NCBI GenBank assembly: GCA_033060915.1
Contig: CM065387.1
Span: forward strand, 39,491,001-39,555,000
Origin: Euryodendron excelsum
Lineage: Eukaryota; Streptophyta; Magnoliopsida; Ericales; Pentaphylacaceae
Length of the DNA: 64,000 nt
Direction: 5' to 3'
Numbering within the stretch: position 1 is the first letter of the stretch; the number at the start of each line of letters is the position of its first letter. Under the pieces are notes generated by a model that was not told the DNA's origin, did not search any database, and was given only the letters and a program-made list of their open reading frames with translations. The position numbers and the translations under genes were made by a program. Positions 1-12,511 of this stretch are shown piece by piece.

Positions 1-327
1 ACCGGTGTTTTCTAATAAATGCAAAGTTCAATGCACTTTTCTCGGTGCTTTTGGCAAATTTTACCAATGCTTAAAAAGCTGTTAAAAGTCTTCCCGATTG
101 GAAATTTCTCTCCGATGGAGGCACATTTGACAGCATTTTGAGAATGCCAACCAAAACACCAAGATAAATTTCTGGCATTTAGAAGTGTCGGAAAGTTATG
201 CCGACACTGATATTGTCGGCATTTTTTAAAAGCATCAGAAAAAGCACCGGCAAAACTTTTACCGGCGTTTTGAAGCCTTTTGCTGGCATTTTTTGAAGCA
301 CTAAGAAAGGCCATTTTTCTTGTAGTG
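1..327. mobile_element. Terminal fragment of a CACTA (En/Spm) transposon
   Basis: The segment ends at 323-327 in TAGTG. Read in reverse it begins CACTACAAGAAAAATGGCC, the usual plant CACTA terminus. The rest is packed with subterminal-type motifs such as tgccggcattttt and accggcgttttga in both orientations, which in this superfamily are transposase-binding repeats. The interruption is visible: the next bases continue an LTR (ttttcttgcatgcttgaaa) that recurs at about 4675, 9590 and 21355. The 3-bp target duplication would be tcc (328-330), but the other end lies outside the window. No transposase is present in this part. Confidence 0.8.
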
Positions 328-2618
328 TCCTTTTCTTGCATGCTTGAAACAAGGGACCTCTCGGTTCATGCCTAGGAAAGCCTTGGAGGGAATCACTGTG
401 TCGGAGATTTTCTTCAAGTACAACCCAAAATGGTGTGTGTCCGGCCCCCCTTAGTTATATGGTGAAGCCTAACCTTGTATGTTCATGCCCGTATTGCATT
501 GTTATTATCATGATCATATATTCAAAGATGTTTTTTAAACTTGCATTAAAGGTTGCTTTCAAAACTTGTATTCAAAACATTTTCTCTCAAACTTGTTTTC
601 AAAACCACAATCCTAAGACGATTCTAACCATTCCATGATTAGGATTGTTTTAGGAAAGTTTTATATTCAATATGACCATCAAGATCCAAGTTTCGGTTCA
701 AGCCTTACATTGTTTTTCAAGGAATCACAACTCTAAGATGATTCTAGCCATTCCATGTTTAGGGTTGTTTTAGAAAAAATTTACATTCAAAGAGACCATC
801 AAAGTCCATATTAGGGTTTCAAACCCTAGTTGTTGTTAAAATCACAACTCTAGAATGGTTCTAGAGTTCTCATTATTAAAATCATTTTAAGAAATTGAGA
901 CATCCAAAAAAACTTTCAAAAGTCAATATTCAAGCCTTCCTAAAATTGTTTTGTAAATCCACTTGCTAAAAGTTCTTCTGAAAGATTTACTTTTCAAAAA
1001 CCTTGATTCTTGAAGTCTAAATCAAAACCCTAGAGTCCATGTTTAGGAAATCCTAATTTTCTCACGTAAAATCATGGCTTTCTATTTGTATCAAATAATA
1101 GATTTCCAAAACCATTTTCTACCTGAAATCATAGATTTCCTAATTCAAAAGTCACATGAAATGATAGATTTTCAAAACTAGAACTTTCTAGTTTCAAGTC
1201 AAATCAAATCTTTCCTAATGTCAATCTTTCCTAATTTCAAAACCTACTTTTTTCAAAACTTTCCAAAAACAAAACTTTCTTTTTTCAAATTGAAATCCAA
1301 TCTTTTCCAATTAAAATGCATTGTACAAACACTAGGTCCTTGAATTGCTTAAATCCCAAGTTACTTCAAACCTAGGTTAAACCTTTTCAAACTCAAATTT
1401 CCAAATTCAATTCTTCTTAAATTAAATCTTTCCAAATTCTAACTTTCCAAATTTCAAATCCAAACCTTTCTTAATTTACATCTTTCCAAAAATCAAATAT
1501 TTCCTAAAACAAAAATATTCCTAATTTGGAAATTTTCTAATTAGAACTTTTCCTGAATCAAATTTTTTCTAAAATAAGAGCTTTCCTAAAATAAAACTTT
1601 TCTAATTTAGAACTTTCCTAATTCGAAAATTTTCTAAAATCAAAATTTTCAAGTACATGTTTAAACCCAAAGTTATCCAAAGTCATAGGAAGTCAAAGCC
1701 CTAATTCAACCCCTAACCTTGAGTTAAGAAACTTCAATTTCTTTCTAAATCAAGATGGTTTTCAAATCCCAATTTCAGTCAAGATGATTTTAAAGTTCAA
1801 TTTCGAATCTTTCAATCAAAGTTCAAATTAAACCATTTTTAAGTCAAATTTTTCAAAGGCCCAAAGTGCCTTTTCAAATCAAATAAGACATCAAAGTGTC
1901 TATTTTCAATCGGACCCTGAGTCTGAATTAACGATTAAATTGATTCTCGATAAAGGGATACGTAAGCAACCCTCATTGGTGCGGTTACAACCTTTTTCAA
2001 AATTCAATTTCCTTATTCAAAATCCCTTTCTAAATTGTTTTCATGGACTTGCATATCATACATCACATCATTTCTAAAGTGATGGCTCAAACCCTTTCAA
2101 AATTCTTAAAGTGGATATAATTGAACATTGAATAACTGGAGATTCTAAATAAGTGAACCTATGGTGAAAAGACATATAAGTACTGCAAGGACGGGCTAGG
2201 GTGATAACCTAGTGTATCTTTCCTATACATAACCAGTCTCTGAACCTAGAATCGTTGTTTTCGAAAAACCAAAACAAAGTCATTTTAAAAAAAAGGCTTC
2301 AATCATTTCAAAGGTTGCCAAACAACCTATTTTCTCCATAAAAAAAAAAAAAAAGAACGCTTTCTTAGGGAAAGTTTTCCAAAACCTTTTCAAAAATTCT
2401 AAGTTTAATTTTCATAGTGTATTTAGTTTTAGGTGACCTAACTTACCTTAATAAAGTTAGGTAGTGACTCCAAACCTTTTTTTCTAATAGCCCTTATTCA
2501 AGTCAATTTCTAATTCAAATCTAGTTGCACTCGTCCTTTTAGGAGGATGAGTTCTAACAATAAAGTACCGTGTATTTCCCATATATCATATCAAGTTGAG
2601 AAAAATCGAAGCGCGACT
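328..2618 (+). mobile_element. 3' part of a Tat/Ogre-like LTR (U5 side), first copy
   Basis: This is homologous to the R/U5 portion of the complete LTR at 19308-24307. Shared landmarks are the gcatgcttgaaacaaggg start, a long G-poor stretch of ttccaaaa/tttcctaa words (about 540-1900), the ggatacgtaagcaaccctcat block near 1950, the aaaggttgccaaac block near 2300 and the terminal gcgcgact. The final CA has decayed. A primer-binding site follows at once, so this was the 5' LTR of an element. Its U3 and TATA region are missing because a CACTA element sits at its left edge. No protein is encoded. Confidence 0.8.
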
Positions 2619-2620
2619 AC

Positions 2621-2637
2621 TAGTGACTCCACTGGGG
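2621..2637 (+). other. Primer-binding site, Ogre/Tat type (tRNA-Arg-like)
   Basis: tagtgactccactgggg lies two bases after the LTR end and aligns with tggcgactccgttgggg at the same place in the second element (12495-12511). The tggcgactccnctgggg form is what I recall for Ogre/Tat elements primed by tRNA-Arg. This copy has lost part of its 5' bases. The tRNA assignment rests on memory, not on a comparison. Confidence 0.6.
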
Positions 2638-2718
2638 GCGCTTAGAGGATTAGGCCATTGTCATGTCTCTTCACCCTTCACTCACCTAGAATATTTGTTT
2701 AATTTTTCTAGTTCTATT

Positions 2719-5700
2719 TGTAACTACCCCATTTTTGCCTGCTCAGAAATCTCTGGCTTGACCAGACGCACATTCAAATCAACATGGACACATTCAAGCC
2801 TAAACGGGCTTTCCAGACTTAATGCAGTTAATAAACCACTTCGCAGGCCCGTCGAGCCCGATAGAGGCAAGATGACCAAAATGTCCTTGAGACATTGTTC
2901 GGTCATCTTCTAGTTGGCATGTCTTCCTAGAGATGGTAAGTCTGTATTTTAACCTCAATTGCAGTCCAGACCAATCAAACTCAATTCGGCATGCTTTTCA
3001 AGAAATTCCATCCAACACGGCATGTTTACTGAGGAAGCACAAAATCTCTCAGAAAGATAAGTCCCTTCATACCCGTTGACTGGGACGGAACCCAAGTCCT
3101 CTAGATGGTAGAGCGATTCACTTCTGGTACTTGCTAGCCTGCTAACATAGAATGTCCGCTACTTGGCATGTCTTTCGAGAAAGTTGATCTTTTAGATGAT
3201 AAGACCATCTAGTAGTTTCTCGAGATTAGTTAATCTCCAGAATGAACTCGCACCGTTAGAGTGACAAAAACACTCACAAACATCGCAACCATCAAAGTGA
3301 TAGAAACACTTGAAAACAGGTCAACATTGGGAATGCCAACAAACCCCCTATATCACGAGACCGAACCTACCTCTTGGCTGTGGCATGTTTACCAAAGGAC
3401 GGGATACCTTTGGAAACCAACTCATCACCTATCATCAGAGTGGTAGAAACACTCAAAACCCGAGTCAACACTAGTGCCTGCCAGCCCATTTCGGTGAAAA
3501 ATGACCAAACTACCTATTGGGCCCTACCGGCACGCTTATCGAGAAAGTACCTAAGTCTTCAGAGTGGCAAGTTCACTCGTCCAAGATTGTCTCAAAGATA
3601 ATTTAGCACATTCTAGTGCCTTCCAGTCACTTTCAGATTAATTCCTAGAGCATTTGGTCAAAATAACCATTTTGCCATCAGGCATCTAATTGCCTCCGAA
3701 AACCACACCAACGTTGGGTATCAAACCAATTACCTTTCAAGGATGCTTCTAATAGTATTCCCAACCTTCCAGTACCTTTTCAGACCATTCCGAGTCCATT
3801 TCAGTAAGCCCAGTGCAAAATGACCATTTTACCCCTAGTGGGCCGATTGCCTTTTTCAGCCACACTAGCTTTGGGTATCAAACCAAAAATCTCTTGGAAT
3901 ACTCTCAATAGTATTTCGAACCTTCAAGCCTTCTCACTGGTCACTTTGGGTTGATCCTAGTGTTTTTCGGTTCAAATGACTATTTTACCCCTTGTGGGCC
4001 GATCACCCTTTTCAACTATTTTGGCACTAGTCTCAAGCCAGCTACTTCCGAGACACTCTTTCAGATGCTTCTGTCCATTCTCAACCTTTCGAGTCATTCC
4101 TTGACTTTTTGGAGTCACTTGTAGTGAAACCAGACTAAAAATTGCATGGTAGTAACTAGGACATGTGCCCCAAATCTTCTGTCTTGCCTCCTAAGGGTCA
4201 AAAGATCTGTTTCTTGCCAAGTTAACAACTTTCCTAAGGGGGTGCTGTCAATGAAAAATTATTCTTGAGGCCACTACGATAGGCACCAGAGCTAGTTCGA
4301 TTGCTTATAAATACAAACCACCCCTGTGTAAGAAGGATACTCAAACTCAGTCCAAAAAAGCTGCCTCACTGAAAACATGCTTCAAAATCCTAGTTCTCTC
4401 AAGCATCCTTCAAACTCTAGCCTCCCTACACTCCATACATACAAGCCCTGGTCTCTATACACTCTATACACTCAAATACAACCCTCAACACAACCACTGA
4501 AGATCAAGTGTAATGTATTCAAAACTTTTAACGTGAAGCAAACAAAGCAAACAAATCAATCAAAGCAAAAAGAGACAAGGTAGGTTTTCGATTTAGTTTA
4601 TGCAATTCCCCCTCTCTTTTCTCTTTCCTAACCCACTTGGGTTCTGTTTTATTTTAATCCCCATCTTCTACTGCCCTTTCTTGCATGCTTGAAATAAGAG
4701 ATTTCCCGGTTCATGCCTAGGAAAACTTGTTATAGGTCATTGTACTGAGGGCTTTCTTTAAGTTCAACTTAAGACGGTGTGGGTCAGGCCCCTTTGATTA
4801 TATGCTAAAGCCTAACCTTGTATGTCCATGACCCTATTGTATTGTGGTTGTCATGTTTATGCATTGCATTCGATATTGCATTTAAAGTTGTTTTTAAACT
4901 TGCATCAAAGTTCACTTTCAAAACTTACATTCAAAATCTCCTTCTTTCAAACTTATTTTCAAAATCACAACTCTAAGATGATTCTAACCATTCCATTGTT
5001 AAGGTTGTCTTAGGAAAGTGTTATATTTAAAGTGATCATCAAAGTCTAAAGTTTAGGTTCAAATCCTAAATTATTTTTTAGTAAATTACAATTCTAAAGT
5101 GATTCTAGCCATTCCGTAGTTAAGGTTACTTTAGGAAGATGTTACATTCAATGGAATCATCAAGGTCTAAATCTTGTTTTCAAAATCACAAATCCTAGAA
5201 TGGTTCTAATCCTTTCATGGTTAGAATCATTTTAGGAAAGTGAGATATTTAAGAGATTTACAAAAGTCTATATTCAAACCTTTCTAAAATAGCTTTTGCA
5301 AAAACACTTCCTAAAAAAACTCTTTTCATAGATCCACTTTCCAAAAACTCCTTGTCTTGAGAGTCCAAGTCGCAACCGTAGAATCCATGATTAAGAAACC
5401 CTAATTCCTTTATTAAAATCATAACTTTCTATTTTTACCAAATGATAGATTTTCAAAATCCCTTTTCTACCAAATCATAGATTTCCAAATTCAAGATTTT
5501 CAAAACTGAAGCTTTCTAATTTCATGTCGAATCAAATCTTGTCCAAATAATAAACCAAATCAAATCTTCCAATTTTGGAAACAAAATCAAATCCTCTATT
5601 TTTGGATAAAAAATTCAATTTTCTATTTTAGAAATTAAAAATCAAATCTTCCTAATTTCAATCTTTTCAAAATTAAAAGTTTCCTAAAATCAAATCTTTT

Positions 5701-7084
5701 TAAATTCAAACATTTCCAAATTCAAATCTTTCCAAAATCAAAACTTTCTTAAAATGAAAACTCTACTAAAATAGAACTTTCCTAATTCAAAACTTTCCAA
5801 AATCAAGTCTTTCCAAACTCTAACCTTCCAAATTCTTCCAAATCAAATGTTTTCAAATCAAGTCAAATATTTTCTAATCATTTCAAACCAAATATTTCTA
5901 AATCAAACCAAATCTTTTCCAACCTTTCCAAGTCAAGTGTTTCTAAATCAAATCAAACTATTTCTAGAATCAAATTTATCAAGTTCAAATCAAGTTTGTC
6001 CAATTCATTACATGCTTTAACCTAAGGTTAACTAAGTCCTAGAATGTCACTCTAGTTCAACCTTAACATTAAGTTACGAAGCTTCAACTCTTTTCTAAAA
6101 TTCAAGTCCAAACCAAGATGATTTTCAAGCTTCAATTCAAGTCAAAATGATTTCAAAGTTAAATTCAAACTTTCCAAAATAAGTCTAAGTTCGATTTCGA
6201 ATTAAAGTCAATTTCAAATCAAAGTGCAATTTTTAATATTCCAATCAAAGTTCAAACAAAAACCTTTTCAAGTCAAACTTTTCAAAGACTCCAAAGTGTC
6301 TATTTCAATTGGACCTCAAGTCTACACTACGACTAGCCTGATTCCCAGCAAAGGGATATGTAGGTAACCCTTATGGGTGTAGTCACAACCTTTTTCAAGT
6401 TTTCAATTTCCACAACCTTTTTTAAGTTTTCAATTTCCACAAACTTTTTCAAGTTTCAAATTTCTACCACATTTTTTCAAAATTCTAATTCTCTTTTTCA
6501 AAATAAATTACTTTTCAAATTCTTTTCATGCTCTTGCATATCATGCATCATATCATCTCTAAAGTGATGGCTCAAATCTTTTTTTACAATTCTCAAAGTG
6601 GATATAATTGGACATTGGACAATTAAAGATTCTAATTGAGTGAACCTAGGATGAAAGACATGTAGGTACTGCAAGGGTGGGGTAGGGTGATAATCTTAGG
6701 ATATCTTCCATACATGTAACCAACCTCCGAACTTAGAATCATTATTTGTGAAAGACAAAAAATGAAGTTATTTTTAAAAAAGGCTTAAATCTTTCCAAAG
6801 GTTGCCAAACGACCTATTTTTTTCTAAGAAACCCTCTCTTGAGGAAGTTTTTCCAAAATCTTCTTGAAAATCCTTAGTTTAATCTTGGAACTGTACTTAG
6901 TTTTAGGTGACCTAAATCACCTTAACCAAATTAGATGACCACTCCAAATATTTTTCCAAAAGCCCTTATTTGAATCAATTTCTAATTCAAATCTGGTCGC
7001 ACTCATTCTTCTACAAGGATGAGTTTAACGAGAGAGTACTGTGCATTTTTCCATCATTCTCGTTTGCGAAAAAATCAATGCGCA
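2719..7084 (+). mobile_element. Nested solo LTR of the Tat/Ogre-like family (4366 bp)
   Basis: It begins TGTAACTACCCCATTTTTGC, matching the start of the complete LTR at 19308 (TGTAAGCACCCC), and ends near gcgca at 7084. It holds U3, a TATA box, the gcatgcttgaaa block (about 4684), the G-poor array (about 4900-6300) and the U5 end. Neither PBS nor polypurine tract flanks it. The flanking leader is one sequence split in two: joining 2640-2718 to 7085 onward restores similarity to the intact leader at 12512-12650. The 5-bp flanks are ctatt and atatt, a plausible one-mismatch target duplication. It is therefore a solo LTR left by LTR-LTR recombination, inserted just after the PBS of an older relative. 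Confidence 0.75.
4306..4313 (+). promoter_or_regulatory. LTR promoter TATA box (nested solo LTR)
   Basis: TATAAATA sits in the same LTR context as TATAAATA at 9157 and 20921, followed in each case by a C-rich, G-poor R region with ccctagcctcc-like words. It marks the U3/R side of this LTR. The solo LTR could still initiate transcription rightward, but no gene lies immediately downstream. Confidence 0.55.
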
Positions 7085-8525
7085 ATATTATCCACTTCAA
7101 ATTTGTCAAATCAAACACTCCAAGGATTATCATCACTTGCATTCAATCCATATTCAATCATCCTATCTTGCATTAAGTTTGTTATCAAGGTACTGACTTT
7201 TTGCATTTAATTTTGTAGGTGGACCATGTTCACATTTACTTTTATTGTCTATATAAACTGCCATGAATGACAGGATGGAATGGACATGATGAATGGGAGT
7301 TGTTAGGCCCTTTCCTCATTTTTTTAAAATTTCACACACACTGTATGTGCACTTACATTTGCATATTTGCATTTTTTACCTGATTGTGTCCCTTCTAGTT
7401 AGAAGGGGGAAGGGTATATTGGTTGTAGGTGGATGATGTGTCAGTATCTTAGCCTACGGCCTCTTAATGGTTCCCCTGCTTGGATCACCAATCGATAATG
7501 GCATCACCTAGGGGAGTGGACCTAGGTTTGAAGATTTGAGAACCGAGCCTTATTAGGAACTATTAGTAAACTCCCAACCTCATGCTTATGTAAAAATCTA
7601 TGCGTAACTGAACCTCTGCCGAATTTAAGACATGCACGTCAATTTCAAAACCATAGAGAAAAGGGTGATCACTTTATATTCCTTTATTCTTGTCTATTCC
7701 TGCCGTTATAATGCTTGTATAGTGTTCATGCGTGCATGTTTACTTTACTATTGCACTCTCTCTCCTTATACTCTTGTATACATATACATGCATTCAATAC
7801 TCCATTTCAAGACAAGAATTTCAAAGTAACTCCAGTCATTGCATTCTCATGCATATGATCAACCCATGGAGAGTGACACTAAGCTCACTCTCACTTGGAT
7901 AAAACCTACCAAAGTCCTAAGGGTTTCCATGCAACCCTAAGGACCCATGGCATGCATTTCAATCCCCTATGCTCACGGAGATAGGATTTCCAAAGAAGAC
8001 AAAGAGCGACCCACAAAACAAAATCAATTCAATGACCTCTCAACATCAACAAAAGGCAAATCCAAGTACTCAAAAGGAGTTTACGATTCTCCTTGTAAAA
8101 GTATATCAACAAAAGTCTCCAGAAAAATGTTCCCTTTTTTCCTTATAAAATGTACTTTAATTCTCTTATATTTAACCTCAAAGTTCAATGTACTCTTTTA
8201 TTTTTCGTGAATGAATGTATGAATGAATGCATATTCTCAATCAATGGTAAAGTATTTTTATACAAGGGCAAAATCCTTACCTCCAAAAAGCGATCCGAAT
8301 GCATCATGTTTAGTTTGCCTATCAAATAGTGACACCCCCAGGGCATGCATCACATAAAGCTTTCTAAATATCAAACACTAGCTCATGGCTCGTGTCCTTA
8401 TTTTTCTTTGTTCCCTTCATTTTCTAAGAGTATAGAGACTACACTACAAAAAAGACATCATTGCTCAAAAGAAAGATCCACAACCATCTAGGGAACCGAT
8501 TGTCACCTGACAAAGAGCTTTGTTA
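7085..8525 (+). mobile_element. Leader (5' untranslated internal region) of the first Tat/Ogre-like element
   Basis: No convincing protein is found. It aligns block by block with the leader of the second element at about 12600-13930: the gtaggtggaccatg block (7217), tgaatgggagttgttggccc-like block (about 7280), cccttctagttagaaggggg (about 7390), the gatggttcccc...atcaccaac block (about 7465), and the ccctaagggttt...gcatgcat block (about 7915-7960). Leaders this long before gag are normal in Ogre/Tat elements. Short open frames here, such as 7947-8210, have no family resemblance. Confidence 0.65.
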
Positions 8526-9117
8526 ATGGTTGCCAATTCTGACGAGTCCTCCCCAGTCTCTCAAGAAGAGGCCAATGAGATAAGAACCAAGATTGATGAG
8601 ATGTTTAACCTCATCCAAGCCATGGCTGTAAAGGATGCTGTTTTAGCCCCATCATCATCCATAATTTTTTCTAAAGACTCTAAACTTGCCACCTGAGGAT
8701 TGTGCTCCAATATGACATTACGGGAAAAAACAAAGAGGACTCCAAAGGGGTTAACACTGAAGAAGAAAAGAGCATAATGCTCTCACCTGCCACAAAAAGA
8801 ACTTCCTCAGACCTTCTTAGCCTGAAGATCCAAGGGTTGGAAGACTCACTATGGAGCCTCCATGGCCATGACCCTTTTTGGCTTACTTCCTATAACGAGC
8901 TTTGCTTTTTCCCGAACCATCCAAGGCCAACCAAGTTCCAAATGCCTAACTTTCAAAAGTATGATAGCATTGATAACCCTATAGCCCATCCTCACCTTTA
9001 TGCTGGGGCATTAAGTGACCATAGGAATGATCCAAAGTTTCTCATACAACTCTTTCAACATAGCTTAATTAGGTTTGCTCTGCGGTGGTTTGCTCAACTT
9101 AATCTGAGCAAGGTCAC
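8526..9117 (+). pseudogene. gag: Truncated, frameshifted Gag of a Tat/Ogre-like element
   Basis: An ATG at 8526 opens about 55 acidic residues before a stop. A frame change then leads to the conserved Gag core, open from 8702. Recognisable words are LCFFPNHPRPTKFQMPNF (about 8902-8955), HLYAGALSDHRNDPKFLIQL and ALRWFAQLNLSKVT, matching the plant Ty3/gypsy capsid pattern in which a lead FQ/FK-P-F-KYDG segment precedes LI..F..SL...AL.W...L. Gag assembles retrotransposon particles in the cytoplasm. The frame runs straight into LTR sequence at 9118, so the capsid C-terminus, zinc knuckle and all of pol are missing. The downstream part of the open frame to 9184 is LTR read-through. Confidence 0.75.
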
Positions 9118-12100
9118 AAGGAAATTTGGCAACAGGCGCCAGGTCTATCCCATCTCTATAAATACAGAGCCTCCTCCAGTGTGAAAATGGTCCGCAAACT
9201 CAGTCTAAAAACCCTAATATTCTATATACAAAGCTCGTAGCCCCCCCTAAACCCTAGCTTCTCTAGGTTTTCCAAACCCTAGCCACCATACACAAACCCT
9301 AGCCTCCTATACACTCATACACATTCTCATATACTTATACACTAGCCTCCAACCCTCCATTGAAGACTTGGATTGCTGCAACTCAAAGCACTCGAAGACC
9401 AAGACAAATCTCTCGAAGACTGAAGCAAAGACCGAAGAAAAAGCAAGAAAGAAAGGCACGTAAAGCAAATTGAAATAAACAAGACATATGGTAGGTTTTC
9501 TCTTTAAGTTTCTACACTTCCCCCTCTCTCTTCTCCCTCCTAACCCACTTGAGTTTTCTCTATTTTAATCTCCTATCTTCTTCCCTCCTTTCTTTGCATG
9601 CTTGAAACAAGGGGATTCCCGGTCCATGTGTACGATTGGACCATTGGAGGGTCACCGTGTCAGGGGCTTTCTTTTAATCTAACCCGAGACTACGTGGGTT
9701 CAGCCCCCTTGATTATGTGGTGAAGCCTTAACCTTGTATGTTCACGACCCCAATTTGCATTGTGCATATCATTATCTTGCATTCTTCCAAAAATCGTTTT
9801 CAAACTCGTTTTCAAAGCTTGCATTAAACTTGTTTTCAAAATTGCATCAAATTCTCCTTTTTCAAAAATTTTTTCAAAATCAAAATCCTAGGGTAATTCT
9901 ACCCTTTCCATGGCTAGGATTGCTTTAGGAAAGTGTTACATTTAAAGTGACCGATATGGTCTATATTTTCAACTCCTTGTTGTTTTCAAAACCACTTTCT
10001 TAAAGTGGTTCTAAATTTCTTATGGGTAGAATCACTTTAGGAAAGTGAGACGTTTTCATACTTTCCAAAAAAAACTCTCTTTTCAAAAATCTTTTCCTAA
10101 AACTCTCTTTTCCAACATGCTTTCCAAAAGCTCTTCTTTCCAAAATTATTTTCTAAAAACTCTTTCCAAAATCTATGTTCCAAAACTTCTCTTTTCAAAC
10201 TCCTTCCCAAAACACTCCCCTCAAAATTCGCTTTCCTAAAAACTCTTTCCTAAAAGCTTCTTCCAAAATTTTGTTTCCAAAACTCTCTCAAAGTTTTACT
10301 TTCCAAAAACTTTCTTCCTAAAACTCTTTTCAAATTCACTTTCTAAAAACTCCTCACTAGGTTTTCTTTTCAAAAACTCTCTTTTCAAAATCTATCTTGT
10401 AGAAACTCCTCTCTAGGATTTCCTTTCAAAAATCTTCCTTTCTAAAAACTCACTTTCCGAAAAATTTCTTTTCTTAGTGCCCAAGTCAAGCCCTAGAACC
10501 ACAATTAGGAAACCCTAATTTTCCTTCTCAAAAATATGATTTTCAAACTTACCTTAAAACCTAGGTTTCCAAAATCTCCCTTTTCATATCCGAAGTATAC
10601 ATATTTTCTACATCAAAACTATATATTTCCAAAACCTATTTTCTACGTCAAAACTATAGTCTTTCAAATCTAGGGTTTCTCAAAACTTCCCTTTCCAAAT
10701 CCTTGTTAATTCCAATCTTCCCTTTTAGGAAACTAGATCCAATCCTCCGTTTTTGGAAACAAAATCAAATCTTCTCTTTTAGAAACAAAATCCAATCCTT
10801 TGTTTTAGGAAATAGGAATCTTAACCCTTCTTAGTCCAAATCTTTCCTAATTCAAATCCTTCCTAATCTTCTACTTTCCTAAATCTTAAGTTTCCAAAAC
10901 TTGAACATAAAAATCTTTCTTAAATTTTAAAACTTAACTTCCACGTCTTTCCTAATTCAATCCTTTCCTAATTCTATCCATTTTCAAATCTTAGCTTTCC
11001 AAATCTAAGTTTTCAAATCTTTCCTAAACTCAAACTTTTCTAATCTCAAGATCTTCTAAAACTCTAAAACTTTCTAAATTTTAAATTTTTCCAAATTCGA
11101 AATTTTTCAATTTCAAAACTTTCTTAAGTTAAAGCTGTCTAAACTCAAAACTTTCTTACTTTCAAAACTTTCTTATTTCAAAACATTCCAAATTCAAAAC
11201 TATCCTATTTCGAAAACTTTCTAAATTCGAAACTTTCTTAAGTTAAAACTTTCCTAAAACGAAATTTTCCTAAAATGAAACCTTTCCTTTTTCAAAACTT
11301 TCCTAATTCGAAACCTTTCCTAATTTCAAAACTTTCCTGAAATGAAACTTTCCTTCTTCAAACCTTTCCTAAAATGAAACTTTCCTATTTTGAAACTTTT
11401 CTAAATCGAAACTTTCCTAATTTGCATCTTTCCTAAGTTCCAACTTTCCAAATCTTCCAAGTCCAACATTCGAGTCAAATCTTTTCTAAAATCTTTCCAA
11501 GTCAAGTCCAATCCTTCTTTTCTAAGTTTCTAAGTCTAGGTTTCCTAAAACCAAGGTTTTCAAAACCAATATTTTCAAATCTTCCAATCAAAATCCAAAT
11601 TTCCTATTCTTTCAATTCCAATTCGAATTCCAACTCCAACTCTCTTCCAAATCAACTCTTCTATTTCCAATCAGACTCTTGTCCGAACTACGACTGACCT
11701 AATTCCTCCAAAATGATACGTAGGCAACCCTCATGGGTGCGATCATCACATTTTTTAAGTTTCTAATTCCACAACATTTTTCAAGTTTCTATTTCTACAA
11801 AATCTTTCCAATTCCAAATTTTTATTTCCAAATCTCTATTTTCAATTTCCAAAACCTTCTTTCCAAATTCAAACTTTTATCTCTTTCTTTTCAAATCAAA
11901 TCAATTTCTTTTTAAAATCTATTTTCAAAACAAATCTCTCTTATCTTGCACTTGCATATCATGCATCATGTCTTTTTAAATATTTTTTTTGAAGGTGGAT
12001 AGGATTGATCATTTTTTCGTTGAAGACTCTCATAGGTAAATCTAGGGTAAATAGACATGTAGGTACAGCAAGGGCGGGGTACGGTGATGGCTTAGTGCGT

Positions 12101-12492
12101 CTTCCCTACACGTAACCAACCTCCAAACCTAGGATCACTGTTTTCAAAGACCAAAAACGGAGTTATTTTCTAAAAAGGGCTAAATGTTTTCTAAAGGTTG
12201 CCAAACAACTTGTTTTCCTAAAAACCCTTTCTTGAGGTGGTATTTTCAAAAACCTTTTCCAAAAACCCTAAGTGTAGTCTTCGGATTATTCTTAATTTTT
12301 AGGTGACCTAACTCACCTTCACCAAGTTAGGTGCCGACTCCAATCTTTTTTCAAAAGCCCTTTATTCAAATCTATTTTCAATTCAAACCTAGTCGTACTC
12401 ATTCTTCTAGGAGGGTGTGTTCTAACGAGAGAGTACAACATTTTTCGCGCTTGCGTGTGTATTCCTCGAGTGCAAAAAATCTGGGCGCGATA
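9118..12492 (+). mobile_element. 5' LTR of the second Tat/Ogre-like element, lacking most of U3
   Basis: From aaggaaatttggcaacagg onward this is nearly identical to 20882-24307: same TATA box, same tctatatacaaagctcgtagcc run, same G-poor array, same end gggcgcgata. Differences in the first ~115 bases are two, both C/T. The 1574 bp of U3 present in the 3' copy (19308-20881) are absent, and gag of another element abuts instead. A deletion or recombination, with ggaaatttgg at the join, is the simplest explanation. The LTR ends directly before a good PBS, so it is the 5' LTR of the element whose 3' LTR is at 19308-24307. Confidence 0.8.
9157..9164 (+). promoter_or_regulatory. LTR promoter TATA box (second element, 5' LTR)
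   Basis: TATAAATA in the context ctctataaatacagagcc, identical to the copy at 20921. It lies only about 40 bp from the deletion point, so the core promoter is retained but upstream U3 control sequences are gone. Confidence 0.6.
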
Positions 12493-12494
12493 GC

Positions 12495-12511
12495 TGGCGA
12501 CTCCGTTGGGG
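12495..12511 (+). other. Primer-binding site of the second element
   Basis: tggcgactccgttgggg follows the LTR end after two bases, the expected place for minus-strand priming. It is the better preserved of the two PBS copies and fits the tRNA-Arg-type PBS reported for Ogre/Tat elements, by recall. Confidence 0.65.

Noticed and set aside
12..341. Minus-strand open frame of 109 codons
   Set aside because: It crosses CACTA subterminal repeats and the transposon/LTR border; composition follows the repeats.
8450..8470. CACTACAAAAAAGACATC, like a CACTA start
   Set aside because: No subterminal repeats or partner end follow, and the surrounding leader and gag are continuous, so I treat it as chance.
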